NCBI RefSeq assembly: GCF_001431595.1
Contig: NZ_LDJO01000040.1
Span: forward strand, 1-45,544
Source: Stenotrophomonas acidaminiphila
GTDB lineage: Bacteria > Pseudomonadota > Gammaproteobacteria > Xanthomonadales > Xanthomonadaceae
DNA: 45,544 nucleotides
Direction of reading: 5' to 3'
A model generated the notes under the pieces. It was given only the letters and a program-made list of their open reading frames with translations, had not been told where the DNA came from and made no database searches. Within the stretch, counting starts at the first letter, position 1. The number at the start of each line of letters is the position of its first letter. Made by a program: the position numbers and the translations under genes. Shown piece after piece: positions 8,023-16,095 of the stretch.

Positions 8023-8988
8023 TCAGGCGGCGGCGCCGAAATAATCGCGGCACCAGGCCACCACCGGCGGCAGCCCGGCCTCGATCGGCGTGACCGGCTC
8101 GAAGCCGAAGGCCGCGCGCGCGCGCGCGGTGTCGGCCATGGTCTCCACCATGTCGCCCGGCTGCATCGGCCTGTAGACCTTCTGCGCGGGGCGGCCGGCG
8201 GCCGTGGCGATCACCTCGATGAAGCGCTCCAGCTCCACCGGGGTGTGGTTGCCGAGGTTGAACACCCGATGCGGCACGGGCGCCTCCGAAGGGTGGTCGA
8301 GTGCGCCGAGGATACCGGCGACGATGTCGGAAACATGCGTGAAGTCGCGGCGCATGCGGCCTTCGTTGAACACCTCGATCGGCCGCCCGGCCAGCACCGC
8401 GCGCGAGAACAGCAGCGGCGCCATGTCCGGCCGGCCCCACGGGCCGTACACGGTGAAGAAGCGCAGGCCGGTGGCGCGCAGGCCGTACAACTGCGCATAG
8501 GTATGCGCCATCAGCTCGTTGGCCGCCTTGGTCGCCGCGTACAGCGAGCGCGGCTGGTCCACGCGCTGGTCCTCGGAGAACGGCGGCGTGGCCGAATCGC
8601 CGTAGACCGAGCTGCTGGACGCATAGACCAGGTGCTGCACGCCGCGGTGGCGGCACAGCTCCAGCATGTTGACGAAGCCGACCAGGTTGCTGTCGACGTA
8701 GGCGTGCGGGTTCTGCAGCGAGTAGCGCACGCCGGCCTGCGCCGCCAGGTGGACCACCCGTGACGGGCGGATCTCGTCGAACAGCGAGGCCAGGCCGTCA
8801 CGGTCGGTCAGGTCCAGCGTGCGGATATCGACCTGCGGGCACAGCGCGGCGACGCGGTCGCGCTTGAGCTGCGGGTCGTAGTAATCGTTGTAGTTGTCCA
8901 GCCCGAGCACACGCTCGCCGCGCGTGGCCAGGGCCTGGCAGGTGTAGGCGCCGATGAAGCCGGCGGCGCCGGTGACGAGAACGGTCAT
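8023..8988 (-). CDS. NAD-dependent epimerase/dehydratase, UDP-glucuronate 4-epimerase-like
   Basis: A 321-aa extended short-chain dehydrogenase. The Rossmann motif TGAAGFIG is at residues 6-13, followed by LDNYNDYYDPQLKRDR, a signature of UDP-glucuronate 4-epimerases (CapI/LspL type). The catalytic set is YASSSSVYG and SLYAATKAANE (the YxxxK pair). I chose ATG 8988 because it places the Rossmann motif right at the N-terminus; the 23 upstream codons are not conserved-looking. The likely reaction is UDP-GlcA to UDP-GalA conversion for polysaccharide or LPS synthesis. It lies 70 bp before the glycosyltransferase gene. Confidence 0.85.
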   Translation of the reverse strand: MTVLVTGAAGFIGAYTCQALATRGERVLGLDNYNDYYDPQLKRDRVAALCPQVDIRTLDLTDRDGLASLFDEIRPSRVVHLAAQAGVRYSLQNPHAYVDSNLVGFVNMLELCRHRGVQHLVYASSSSVYGDSATPPFSEDQRVDQPRSLYAATKAANELMAHTYAQLYGLRATGLRFFTVYGPWGRPDMAPLLFSRAVLAGRPIEVFNEGRMRRDFTHVSDIVAGILGALDHPSEAPVPHRVFNLGNHTPVELERFIEVIATAAGRPAQKVYRPMQPGDMVETMADTARARAAFGFEPVTPIEAGLPPVVAWCRDYFGAAA

Positions 8989-9126
8989 CTGTCGGATCCG
9001 GAAAAGTACGGGGTCAAGCGCCTCCCCACGGGGAAGAGGCATCGGGGCCGGCACCACGACGGGCGGGCGTCGGCATGCCCGGCATGGGCGGCGTTGCCGG
9101 CAGCGGCCATTGTCGCCGCCGCGCCT

Positions 9127-9150
9127 GCCGGCGTGGGCGGGGACGCCGGC
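9127..9150 (-). terminator. Hairpin directly after the Cdd1-like gene
   Basis: GCCGGCGT - 8-nt loop - ACGCCGGC is a perfect 8-bp stem that begins at the base after the stop codon of the minus-strand gene ending at 9151. No U-tract follows, so intrinsic termination would be weak or Rho-assisted. Confidence 0.4.
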
Positions 9151-9453
9151 TCACAGCGTCAACGGGTCCCGCGCCAGGGCGGCCTTGCGCTCCCGGCTGA
9201 AGGCCCACCAGGGCTGCGGATCGCCGCCTTCCATGAAGCGCACGACCGACAGGAACACGTCGATCACGCAGGGGTCGTGCACCACGCCGGTCTTCAGGCA
9301 CAGCTGCGCGTACATGTCGTAGGGATCACGCCCGCGCAGGTGCGCGGGAACCCGGATCCCGATCAGACGGAGATCCTTTTCACAGGCCGGCCCGACATTC
9401 GGCAGGTCGGTCAGACGCAACAGGTGATTGCGGTCGACCTTGGTGGGGTTCAT
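9151..9453 (-). CDS. Helix-hairpin-helix protein, Cdd1 (pathogenicity locus) family
   Basis: A 100-aa protein. The N-terminal half contains a helix-hairpin-helix segment (RLTDLPNVGPACEKDLRLIGI). The second half has DPYDMYAQLC, TGVVHDPCVIDVF and PWWAF, the pattern of the Cdd1 family, often annotated as mitomycin-resistance or TfoX-like. Helix-hairpin-helix domains usually bind DNA without sequence specificity, but the biochemical role of this family is unknown to me. It lies 34 bp downstream of parB on the same strand, and the hairpin at 9127-9150 follows it. Confidence 0.75.
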   Translation of the reverse strand: MNPTKVDRNHLLRLTDLPNVGPACEKDLRLIGIRVPAHLRGRDPYDMYAQLCLKTGVVHDPCVIDVFLSVVRFMEGGDPQPWWAFSRERKAALARDPLTL

Positions 9454-9487
9454 TGCCTTGCATGCACCTCGGGGGTGGGACGGGACG

Positions 9488-10402
9488 TCAGCCGTGCTGA
9501 CGGGTACGCAGCCTTTCCAGCACGCCGTCGAGCGTGTCCAGGTCGGTGTAGTGGATGACCAGCTTGCCCTTGCCGCCGCGGCCGTGGTTGATGGCGACCT
9601 TGGTGCCCAGCGATTCGGACAGCTCGGTCTCCAGCGAGGCGATGTCGGCCTGCGGCGCGCTCGGCGCCGGCCTGGCCTTGCGCGCGCCCGGCACCTTGCC
9701 GGCGGCGAACTGCTGGGCGCGGTGTTCGACCTCGCGCACCGACCAGCCTTCGTCGGCGGCGTCCTGCGCCAGCTTGGTCGCCAGCTCCGGCGCCAGCGTC
9801 AGCAGCGCGCGGGCATGGCCCATTTCCAGGCGGCGGCTCTCCAGCAGCACGCGCACGCCGGCGGGCAGGTCGATCAGGCGCAGCAGGTTGGATACCGAGG
9901 CGCGCGAGCGGCCCACCGCCTGCGCGGCTTCGGCGTGGGTCAGCGAGAACTCGGAGATCAGCCGCTGCAGCGCCTCGGCCTCTTCCAGCGGGTTGAGGTC
10001 CTCGCGCTGGATGTTCTCGATCAGCGCCATGGCGATGACGGTGCGGTCTTCCAGCTCGCGCACCACCACCGGCACTTCGTCCAGCCCGGCCAGGCGCGAG
10101 GCGCGCCAGCGGCGTTCGCCGGCGACGATCTCGTACCTGCCGCCCTCGACCTGGCGCACCAGGATCGGCTGGATCACGCCCTGGGCCTTGATCGACTCGG
10201 ACAGCTCGGACAGCTTGGCCTCGTCCATTTCGCGGCGCGGCTGGTACTTGCCCGGCTGCAGCAGGTCGATCTGCAGCTTGCGCAGCACCTCACCCGGCTG
10301 CGGCTCGGCCACCGCCGCCACCGATACCGGCGTCACCGCGCCCTTGGGGCCCAGCAGCGCGTCAAGGCCACGGCCCAGGCCGCGTTTCTTTGCAGCACTC
10401 AT
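9488..10402 (-). CDS. parB: Chromosome partitioning protein ParB
   Basis: A 304-aa CTP-binding, parS-spreading partition protein. It opens with KKRGLGRGLDALLG, typical of chromosomal ParB. The ParB/Sulfiredoxin domain (about residues 40-130) has ILVRQVEGGRYEIVAGERRWRAS and ALIENIQREDLNPLEEA, followed by the helix-turn-helix LTHAEAAQAVGRSRASVSNLLRL and a C-terminal dimerisation domain. Its ATG overlaps the parA stop codon (ATGA), so the two are co-translated. I found no convincing parS palindrome in the window. Confidence 0.97.
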   Translation of the reverse strand: MSAAKKRGLGRGLDALLGPKGAVTPVSVAAVAEPQPGEVLRKLQIDLLQPGKYQPRREMDEAKLSELSESIKAQGVIQPILVRQVEGGRYEIVAGERRWRASRLAGLDEVPVVVRELEDRTVIAMALIENIQREDLNPLEEAEALQRLISEFSLTHAEAAQAVGRSRASVSNLLRLIDLPAGVRVLLESRRLEMGHARALLTLAPELATKLAQDAADEGWSVREVEHRAQQFAAGKVPGARKARPAPSAPQADIASLETELSESLGTKVAINHGRGGKGKLVIHYTDLDTLDGVLERLRTRQHG

Positions 10403-11199
10403 CAGACAGCCTCCATGGCCCTGACGGCCCTGTTGCGTTCATCGGTGCGGCGGATGAGCTCGCCCGCCAGACCGAGGTAGGCCACGCCGCCGCGTGAGGT
10501 GCGGTCGTAGCCGACGATGCTCTGGCCATGGCTCGGCGCCTCGGCCAGGCGCACGTTGCGCGGCACGATGGTGCGGAACACGCGGTCGCCGAAATGCTCG
10601 GTCAGCTCGGCCGACACCGCGTTGGCCAGGTTGTTGCGCACGTCGAACATGGTGCGCAGCACGCCTTCGATCTCCAGCGCCGGATTGAGGTTGGCGCGCA
10701 GCGCCTCGATGGTCTCCACCAGCGCGCTCAGGCCTTCCAGCGCGTAGTACTCGCACTGCATCGGCACCAGCACCGAGTCGGCGGCGGCCAGCGCGTTGAG
10801 GGTCAGCAGCGACAGTGCCGGCGGGCAATCGATCAGGATGAAGTCGTACTCGCCGCGGATCGGCGCCAGCGCGCGCTTGAGGCGCTGCTCGCGGCCTTCC
10901 TGCTCCATTAGCTGGATCTCGGCCGCGGTCAGGTCGATGTTGCCCGGCAGCAGGTCGTAGCCCTCCGGTGCCTTCACCCGGATGTCGGCCGCGGCGCTCT
11001 CGCCCAGCAGCAGGTCGCAGGTGGATGCCGCGACCTCGCGCTTGTCCACGCCGCTGCCCATGGTCGCGTTGCCCTGCGAATCCAGGTCGACCAGCAGCAC
11101 GCGCCGGGGCGCTGCGGCAAGGGCGGCGGCCAGGTTCACGGCGGTGGTGGTCTTGCCGACGCCGCCTTTCTGGTTGGCGATGGCGATGATGCGAGCCAT
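10402..11199 (-). CDS. parA: Chromosome partitioning ATPase ParA/Soj
   Basis: A 265-aa deviant Walker ATPase that moves ParB-parS complexes over the nucleoid. The motif KGGVGKTTTAVNLA lies at about residues 10-23 and the Walker B-like FILIDCPPALS follows near residue 115. I start at ATG 11199 (MARIIAIANQKGG) rather than 15 bases upstream because this matches the compact ParA N-terminus. It is the first gene of the parA-parB pair, downstream of rsmG on the same strand, the usual rsmG-parAB order near the origin in many bacteria. Confidence 0.97.
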   Translation of the reverse strand: MARIIAIANQKGGVGKTTTAVNLAAALAAAPRRVLLVDLDSQGNATMGSGVDKREVAASTCDLLLGESAAADIRVKAPEGYDLLPGNIDLTAAEIQLMEQEGREQRLKRALAPIRGEYDFILIDCPPALSLLTLNALAAADSVLVPMQCEYYALEGLSALVETIEALRANLNPALEIEGVLRTMFDVRNNLANAVSAELTEHFGDRVFRTIVPRNVRLAEAPSHGQSIVGYDRTSRGGVAYLGLAGELIRRTDERNRAVRAMEAV

Positions 11200-11406
11200 G
11201 CGGATGGGCCTCATGGGCTGGAAGGTTGGGACTGGCCATTATGCGGGCTGGGGACCGGATCGGGGAAATCCGGGCCTTGCCGCATGTGGCCGTGCGCCTC
11301 CCGCCCCCGGACGGGCGGCCCGCAGCGCGCACGGCGCCGCCCGCCAAGCGCCGAGCGGGATGCCTCGCCAGCCGCGACGGCCTCATTGGCCGGCGGGGAG
11401 CGGAGC

Positions 11407-12045
11407 CTAGCTGCGGCTGCACACCACCAGGTGGCGCTCGCCGACCAGCCCCGGCACCGGCAGCGGGCGCACGTCGAGCACGTGCCAGTCGGCCGGCAGC
11501 GCGGCGATTTCCTCGTGCGGGTATACGCCCTTCATCGCCAGCAGGTGGCCGCCGGGGCGCAGCAGGTGGCCGCCGACCGCGACGATGCCGGCCAGCGTGT
11601 CCATGGCGCGGGCCGTGAGGTTGTCGTAGGCGCCCGGCTCGTCCAGCGCCTCGGCGCGGGATTCGGCGACGCGGGCGTTGCCCAGGCCGAGCTGGCGCAC
11701 CGCCTCGCGCAGGAAACGCGCCTTCTTGCCGTTGCTCTCCACCAGCGTCACCTGCAGCTGCGGGCGGGCGATGGCCAGCGGGATGCCGGGCAGCCCGGGG
11801 CCGGTGCCGAGGTCGGCCAGGGTGCCGGATTCGACATGCGGCACCATGGCCAGCGAATCGAGCAGGTGGCGGGTGACCATCTCGTGCGGGTCGCGGATGG
11901 CGGTGAGGTTGTAGGTGCGGTTCCAGCGCACCAGCAGCGCCAGGTAGGCCAGCAGCGGCGGCGCCAGCGCGGCGTCCAGGCCCATGGCCTGCAGGCCAGC
12001 CTGCAGTTCGTCGGCCACGCCGGGCGGGAGGGAGGTGTCGTTCAT
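11407..12045 (-). CDS. rsmG: 16S rRNA (guanine527-N7)-methyltransferase RsmG
   Basis: A 212-aa class I SAM methyltransferase that modifies G527 of 16S rRNA. Family signatures: [20 protein letters not shown] near residue 42, the SAM motif [16 protein letters not shown] near residue 75, and [14 protein letters not shown]. The start is ATG 12045 (MNDTSLPPG), which gives the usual family length. It lies 22 bp downstream of the phosphopantetheinyl transferase gene and upstream of parA; the 207 bp before parA (11200-11406) hold nothing I can identify. Confidence 0.96.
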   Translation of the reverse strand: MNDTSLPPGVADELQAGLQAMGLDAALAPPLLAYLALLVRWNRTYNLTAIRDPHEMVTRHLLDSLAMVPHVESGTLADLGTGPGLPGIPLAIARPQLQVTLVESNGKKARFLREAVRQLGLGNARVAESRAEALDEPGAYDNLTARAMDTLAGIVAVGGHLLRPGGHLLAMKGVYPHEEIAALPADWHVLDVRPLPVPGLVGERHLVVCSRS

Positions 12046-12067
12046 CGGCGGATTATCGCAGAGCGGT

Positions 12068-12655
12068 TCAGAACGGGTACCAGGCCAGCGCCGCGCGGAA
12101 GTCCGGCGTGGCCTGCCATTCGTGCAGGTGCCAGCGCGCGGCCTCGCCGAGCCCGGGGTCGCACCAGGCCAGGTGCAGGGCATCGTCCGCGCCGGGAGCG
12201 AAGCACAACCGGTGCAGGCCGAAGGACAGGCCATGGCCGTGCGCCTTGAGCAGGGCTTCCTTGGCGCACCACACGCGGAAGAACCAGTGCTCGCGGGTGG
12301 CATCGTCCAGGCTGTCCAGCCAGGCGATCTCGTCGGGATGAAAGAAGCGCGCGATCACCTGCCGCATCTGCCGGCGCGGGCGCTGCTGTTCCAGGTCCAC
12401 GCCGAGCCGGGCGTGTTCGCCCAGCGCCACCAGCAGGTGGCCGCCGCTGTGGCTCCAGCCGGTGCCGTAATGGGCCAGCTCGCCGATCAGCCAGGGCCGC
12501 CCGCGCTCGTCGCGGGTCAGCGGCAGCGACTGCGGCGTGCCGCCGAGTTCGGCCGCCAGCAGTTCGCGCGCCTGCGGCTCGCCACGCGCGCCGGGCTGGT
12601 GCGGCAGGTGCCACACCCTCACCTGCCCGAACCGCCACGCCTGCAGCGGCTGCAT
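12068..12655 (-). CDS. 4'-phosphopantetheinyl transferase superfamily protein
   Basis: An Sfp/AcpT-type enzyme of 195 aa from ATG 12655 that would load the phosphopantetheine arm of CoA onto carrier proteins. The two signature blocks are [11 protein letters not shown] and [22 protein letters not shown]; the D of GVDLE and the KE of WCAKEALLK are the Mg/CoA-binding residues of the family. An in-frame GTG at 12676 is an alternative start. The substrate carrier protein (fatty acid, polyketide or nonribosomal peptide) is not evident from the neighbours. Confidence 0.9.
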   Translation of the reverse strand: MQPLQAWRFGQVRVWHLPHQPGARGEPQARELLAAELGGTPQSLPLTRDERGRPWLIGELAHYGTGWSHSGGHLLVALGEHARLGVDLEQQRPRRQMRQVIARFFHPDEIAWLDSLDDATREHWFFRVWCAKEALLKAHGHGLSFGLHRLCFAPGADDALHLAWCDPGLGEAARWHLHEWQATPDFRAALAWYPF

Positions 12656-12751
12656 CAACGCCCGCCCCCGGTCCACAAGCGCTTCACGCCCGATCGTCTT
12701 GACTGCACCGGTCGCACCGCTCCGGGTGCACGCACGAAAGGAGACATCGGC

Positions 12752-13006
12752 ATGGGCATCATCATCTGGTTGATCGTGGGCGGCGTTGTCGGCTGGCTGG
12801 CCAGCCTCATCATGCGCCGCGACGCGCAGCAGGGCATCATCCTGAACATCGTGGTGGGCATCATCGGCGCGATGATCGCCGGCTTCCTGTTCAGCGGCGG
12901 CAGCATCAACGGCGCCATCACCCTGCGCTCGTTCCTGCTGTCGCTGCTCGGCGCAGTGATCCTGCTGGCCATCGTCAACCTGTTCACGCGCAAGAGCGTC
13001 CGCTGA
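12752..13006 (+). CDS. GlsB/YeaQ/YmgE-family small membrane protein
   Basis: An 84-aa, very hydrophobic, glycine-rich protein with three predicted helices: IIIWLIVGGVVGWLASLIM, ILNIVVGIIGAMIAGFLF and a C-terminal LLSLLGAVILLAIVNLF. This matches the transglycosylase-associated or GlsB/YeaQ/YmgE stress-response family. A strong ribosome binding site (AAAGGAG, about 12737-12743) precedes ATG 12752. It is divergent from the phosphopantetheinyl transferase gene and is followed by a clear hairpin. The molecular function of the family is not established. Confidence 0.9.
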   Translation: MGIIIWLIVGGVVGWLASLIMRRDAQQGIILNIVVGIIGAMIAGFLFSGGSINGAITLRSFLLSLLGAVILLAIVNLFTRKSVR

Positions 13007-13025
13007 GCGGCGGGGCCGCGCCTGG

Positions 13026-13055
13026 CGAAGCCCGGCCGGCGACGGCCGGGCTTCG
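13026..13055. terminator. Bidirectional terminator hairpin
   Basis: CGAAGCCCGGCCG - GCGA - CGGCCGGGCTTCG is a perfect 13-bp stem with a tetraloop, located between the convergent glsB-like and xthA genes. It lacks a long U-tract on either strand but is the obvious transcription barrier here. Confidence 0.75.
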
Positions 13056-13060
13056 TCGTC

Positions 13061-13834
13061 TCAATCCTTCGCCAGCTGCACCCATGCCGGGGCATGGTCG
13101 CTGGGACGGTCCCAGGTACGCGGTTCGCGGTCGATGCCGGCGGCCACCGCCGTCGGCCGCAGCGCCTCGGACACCAAGGTCAGGTCGATGCGCAGGCCCA
13201 GGTCGCGGCGGAACCCGGCGGCACGGTAATCCCACCAGCTGAACACCCCGGCCGCGTCGTTGTGCAGGCGGAAGCCGTCATGCAGGCCCAGCTGCAGCAG
13301 CTTGTTCAGCGCGCCGCGCTCGGCGGTGGACGTGAGGATATGGTCGCCGTTCCACACCGCCGGGTCGTGCACGTCGCGGTCGTCCGGGGCGATGTTGAAG
13401 TCGCCCAGCACCACCAGCCGCGGGTGCCTGGACAGTTCGGCGGCAACCCAGTCATGCACCGCCTCCAGCCAGCGCAGCTTGTAGGCGTACTTGTCGGTGC
13501 CCACGTCCTGGCCATTGACCACGTACAGGTTGATCACGCGCACGCCATTGATGGTGCCGGCGATCGCCCGCTTCTGCTCGTCGTCGAAACCGGGGATGCC
13601 GATCTGCACGTCCTCGATCGGGTCGCGCGCCAGCAGCGCCACGCCGTTGTAGGTCTTCTGCCCGGCGAACACGTTGCGGTAGCCCAGCTCCAGCAGGCGC
13701 GTATCCGGGAACTTGTGGTCCTCCAGCTTGGTTTCCTGGATGCCGACCACGTCCGGGGCGAAGCCGGCCAGCCACTGTTCCAGGTGCGGCAGGCGGACAT
13801 TGAGCGAGTTGACGTTCCACGAGGCGATTTTCAT
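13061..13834 (-). CDS. xthA: Exodeoxyribonuclease III / AP endonuclease
   Basis: A 257-aa endonuclease/exonuclease/phosphatase-fold enzyme that cleaves at abasic sites and removes 3' blocks in base excision repair. Catalytic motifs: WNVNSLNVR (N7), IQETK (E34), YVVNGQD, GDFNIAPDDRDVHDP (catalytic D and N) and the terminal SDHAPAWV (Asp-His pair). Length and start (MKIASWNVNSLNVR) match the ExoIII family. It is a core gene that marks the edge of the nitrate/molybdenum island beginning with modC 66 bp upstream. Confidence 0.96.
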   Translation of the reverse strand: MKIASWNVNSLNVRLPHLEQWLAGFAPDVVGIQETKLEDHKFPDTRLLELGYRNVFAGQKTYNGVALLARDPIEDVQIGIPGFDDEQKRAIAGTINGVRVINLYVVNGQDVGTDKYAYKLRWLEAVHDWVAAELSRHPRLVVLGDFNIAPDDRDVHDPAVWNGDHILTSTAERGALNKLLQLGLHDGFRLHNDAAGVFSWWDYRAAGFRRDLGLRIDLTLVSEALRPTAVAAGIDREPRTWDRPSDHAPAWVQLAKD

Positions 13835-13899
13835 GGCGCGATTCTACCCGCTCGGTCCGCTGCCTTCCGTCATCGCCGAAAGCAGCGCGCGCCGCCGGC

Positions 13900-14565
13900 T
13901 CACGCCTGCATGCGGCCATCGGCCATGTGCACGACCTGCTGGCCGAACAGCGCCACGTCCTCGGGGTCGTGGCTGATCAGCAGCAGCGGGATGCCGGTCT
14001 CCTCGAGCACGCCTTCCAGCTCGCGCCGCAGGTGCGCGCGCAGGGCGTGGTCGAGGGCGGCGAACGGCTCGTCGAGCAGCAGCGCCTGCGGCCGGGTGAC
14101 CAGCGCGCGGGCCAGCGCGGTGCGCTGGCGCTGGCCACCGGAGATCTGCGCGGGCAGCAGGTCGCCGATGGTGTCGATGCCGAATGCCTGCAGCCAGTGC
14201 TCCACCGCGGCGATGCGGCAGCCGCGCGGCGGATTGCGCCAGCCCCGGCGCAGGCCGAAGGCGACGTTCTGGCGCACGCTCAGATGCGGGAACAGCGCAT
14301 AGTCCTGGAACACGTAGCCGATCCGGCGCTGCTGCGGGGACAGGTGGATGCCGGCGGCGGCGTCGAACAGCGGCTGGCCGTGCATGCGGATGCTGCCGGC
14401 GTCCGGCCGCAGCAGGCCGGCCACGGCCTTCAGGGTCAGGCTCTTGCCCGCGCCCGACGGACCGAACAGCACCACCCGCGGTTGCCGGCAACGCAGCGCG
14501 GCCTGCAGCCGGAAGCGCTGCCCGGCGGCCTGCAGCTGGCAGTGGATGTCCAGTTCAAGCCACAT
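13900..14565 (-). CDS. modC: Molybdate ABC transporter ATPase (short ModC without Mop domain)
   Basis: A 221-aa ABC ATPase. Walker A GPSGAGKS is at about residues 35-42, signature ISGGQRQR at about 141-148, Walker B ALLLDEP at about 161-167, and the switch His in LLISHDPEDV. Classical ModC proteins are about 350 aa with a C-terminal Mop/TOBE domain; this one ends soon after the nucleotide-binding domain, so it lacks the regulatory molybdate site. ModE elsewhere in the window has two Mop domains and could do the sensing. The start at 14565 overlaps the modB stop; an ATG at 14574 is equally possible. Assignment to molybdate rests on ModA and ModB. Confidence 0.88.
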   Translation of the reverse strand: MWLELDIHCQLQAAGQRFRLQAALRCRQPRVVLFGPSGAGKSLTLKAVAGLLRPDAGSIRMHGQPLFDAAAGIHLSPQQRRIGYVFQDYALFPHLSVRQNVAFGLRRGWRNPPRGCRIAAVEHWLQAFGIDTIGDLLPAQISGGQRQRTALARALVTRPQALLLDEPFAALDHALRAHLRRELEGVLEETGIPLLLISHDPEDVALFGQQVVHMADGRMQA

Positions 14566-15241
14566 CGCGCACATCGCCGGAAGGGCGGCCGACCAGCCGG
14601 GCGGCGACCAGCAGCACGCCGATGCAGACCGCCGAGGACACCAGCACCAGCAGGTTGGCGCGGCCGTCGTTGCCCGCCTGCACCGCTTCGTAGATGGCGA
14701 TGGACAGGGTCTGGGTACGGCCGGGAATGCTGCCGGCCACCATGATGGTGGCGCCGAACTCGCCCATCGCCCGCGCGAACGCCAGCAGCAGCCCGGCGAG
14801 GATGCCGCGCCAGGCCAGCGGCAGGGTGACCCGGAAGAACAGCGCCGGCTCGGATACGCCCAGTGTCCGCGCGGCCTGCTCCAGTTGTCCGTCCACGCCT
14901 TCGAACGCGGCACGCGCCGGCTTGAACACCAGCGGCAGCGACGCCACCGCCGCGGCGATCACCGCCGCCTGCCAGGTGAACACCAGGTTGATGCCGAAGC
15001 TGCGCTGCAGCCATGCGCCCAGCGGCCCGTTGCTGCCGATCAGCACCAGCAGGTAGTAGCCCAGCACGGTCGGCGGCAGGATCATCGGCAGGGTCAACAG
15101 CGTGTCCAGCAGTTCGCGGCCGGGAAAGCGGCGCCGCGCCAGCAGCCCGCCCAGCGCGATGCCCAGCACCAGGTTGATCGCGGTCGCGCAGCCGGCCACC
15201 TTCAGCGACAGCCACAGCGCACTCCAGTCCAGGTCGAGCAT
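14555..15241 (-). CDS. modB: Molybdate ABC transporter permease ModB
   Basis: A 228-aa inner-membrane permease with about five predicted helices. It has the ModB/CysW pattern PMILPPTVLGYYLLVLIG and the ABC-coupling loop AFARAMGEFGATIMVAGSIPGRTQTLSIAIY (EAA-like). It carries molybdate from ModA into the cytoplasm using ModC. Its ATG overlaps the modA stop codon (ATGA), and its end overlaps the modC start by about 11 bp, so the three subunits are translationally coupled. Confidence 0.94.
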   Translation of the reverse strand: MLDLDWSALWLSLKVAGCATAINLVLGIALGGLLARRRFPGRELLDTLLTLPMILPPTVLGYYLLVLIGSNGPLGAWLQRSFGINLVFTWQAAVIAAAVASLPLVFKPARAAFEGVDGQLEQAARTLGVSEPALFFRVTLPLAWRGILAGLLLAFARAMGEFGATIMVAGSIPGRTQTLSIAIYEAVQAGNDGRANLLVLVSSAVCIGVLLVAARLVGRPSGDVRDVA

Positions 15242-15981
15242 CAAGGGCTTCCGAAACCATGCCGGCGCAGGATGGCCTGGCCGGCGGGCGAGCGCACGAA
15301 GGCGATGAAGCGCCGCGCTTCGTCGGCGTTGCGGCTGCCCTTGACCATCGCCAGCGGGTAGTGGATGCCGCCGGGCAACGGCACCTCGAACGCGCGCCGC
15401 ACGCGACCGGGCATGGCCAGCGCATCGGTGGCATAGACGAAGCCGGCATCGACCTCGCCGCGCGCCACGTAGTCCAGCGACTGGCGCACGTTCTGCGCCA
15501 GGATCAGCCGGGGCTGCAGCGACGGCCACAGCCCGGCCTGCTGCAGCGCCTGCCGCGCGTAGCGCCCGGCCGGCACGCTGTCGGGGTTGCCGAGCGTCAC
15601 CCGGGTGACCGCCGGCCCGGCCAGCGCCGCCAGCGAGGCCGGCGGGGCGGCGGTGCGCGGCGGCACCACCACCCACAGCGCGTTGCGGGCGAACACCTGC
15701 CGGGTCGCCGGGTCCACCAGCCCGCGGCGGGCGGCCTGGTCCATCGTCGCCTGGTCGGCGAAGGCCAGCACGTCCACCGGTGCGCCGCGCGCGACCTGCT
15801 GCAGCAGCACCCCGGACGCGGCGAAGTTCAAATCGACCCGGGCGTCCGGATGGCGCGCGGCGTAGGCGCCGGCGATCTCGCGGAAGCCCTCGGTCAGGCT
15901 GGACGCCGCCGACACTGTCAGCTCCGCGGCCGAGACCGGGAGGACGTGGAGCAGCAACAGCAGTATCCAGGACTTGTTCAT
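15241..15981 (-). CDS. modA: Molybdate-binding periplasmic protein ModA
   Basis: A 246-aa exported binding protein. The signal peptide is MNKSWILLLLLHVLPVSA, then AELTVSAASSLTEGFREIA, the typical ModA start with the oxyanion-binding Ser residues (AASSL). FAASGVLLQQVARGAPVDVLAFAD supplies the second binding loop, and VDAGFVYATDAL carries the late conserved Tyr. It is the first gene of modABC, 115 bp downstream of narK2 on the same strand. I see no ModE-type TATAT dyad in that gap, so it may be expressed from the upstream nitrate operon. Confidence 0.94.
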   Translation of the reverse strand: MNKSWILLLLLHVLPVSAAELTVSAASSLTEGFREIAGAYAARHPDARVDLNFAASGVLLQQVARGAPVDVLAFADQATMDQAARRGLVDPATRQVFARNALWVVVPPRTAAPPASLAALAGPAVTRVTLGNPDSVPAGRYARQALQQAGLWPSLQPRLILAQNVRQSLDYVARGEVDAGFVYATDALAMPGRVRRAFEVPLPGGIHYPLAMVKGSRNADEARRFIAFVRSPAGQAILRRHGFGSP

Positions 15982-16095
15982 GGCGGGATTCCGGGCGCAC
16001 GGACCACGTGGCGGGGAAAGGCGGCGGGACGGCGCACCGTCATGGTAACGCCGGTCCGCCCTGCCCCCGCATCACGCGCTGCGCCGATGCTCGCC

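Noticed and set aside
9454..11406. parS sites around parAB
   Set aside because: No 14-16 bp palindrome resembling TGTTTCACGTGAAACA or its xanthomonad variant was found in this region or elsewhere in the window.
15982..16095. ModE box upstream of modA
   Set aside because: No TATAT-type dyad is present; only GC-rich imperfect inverted repeats.
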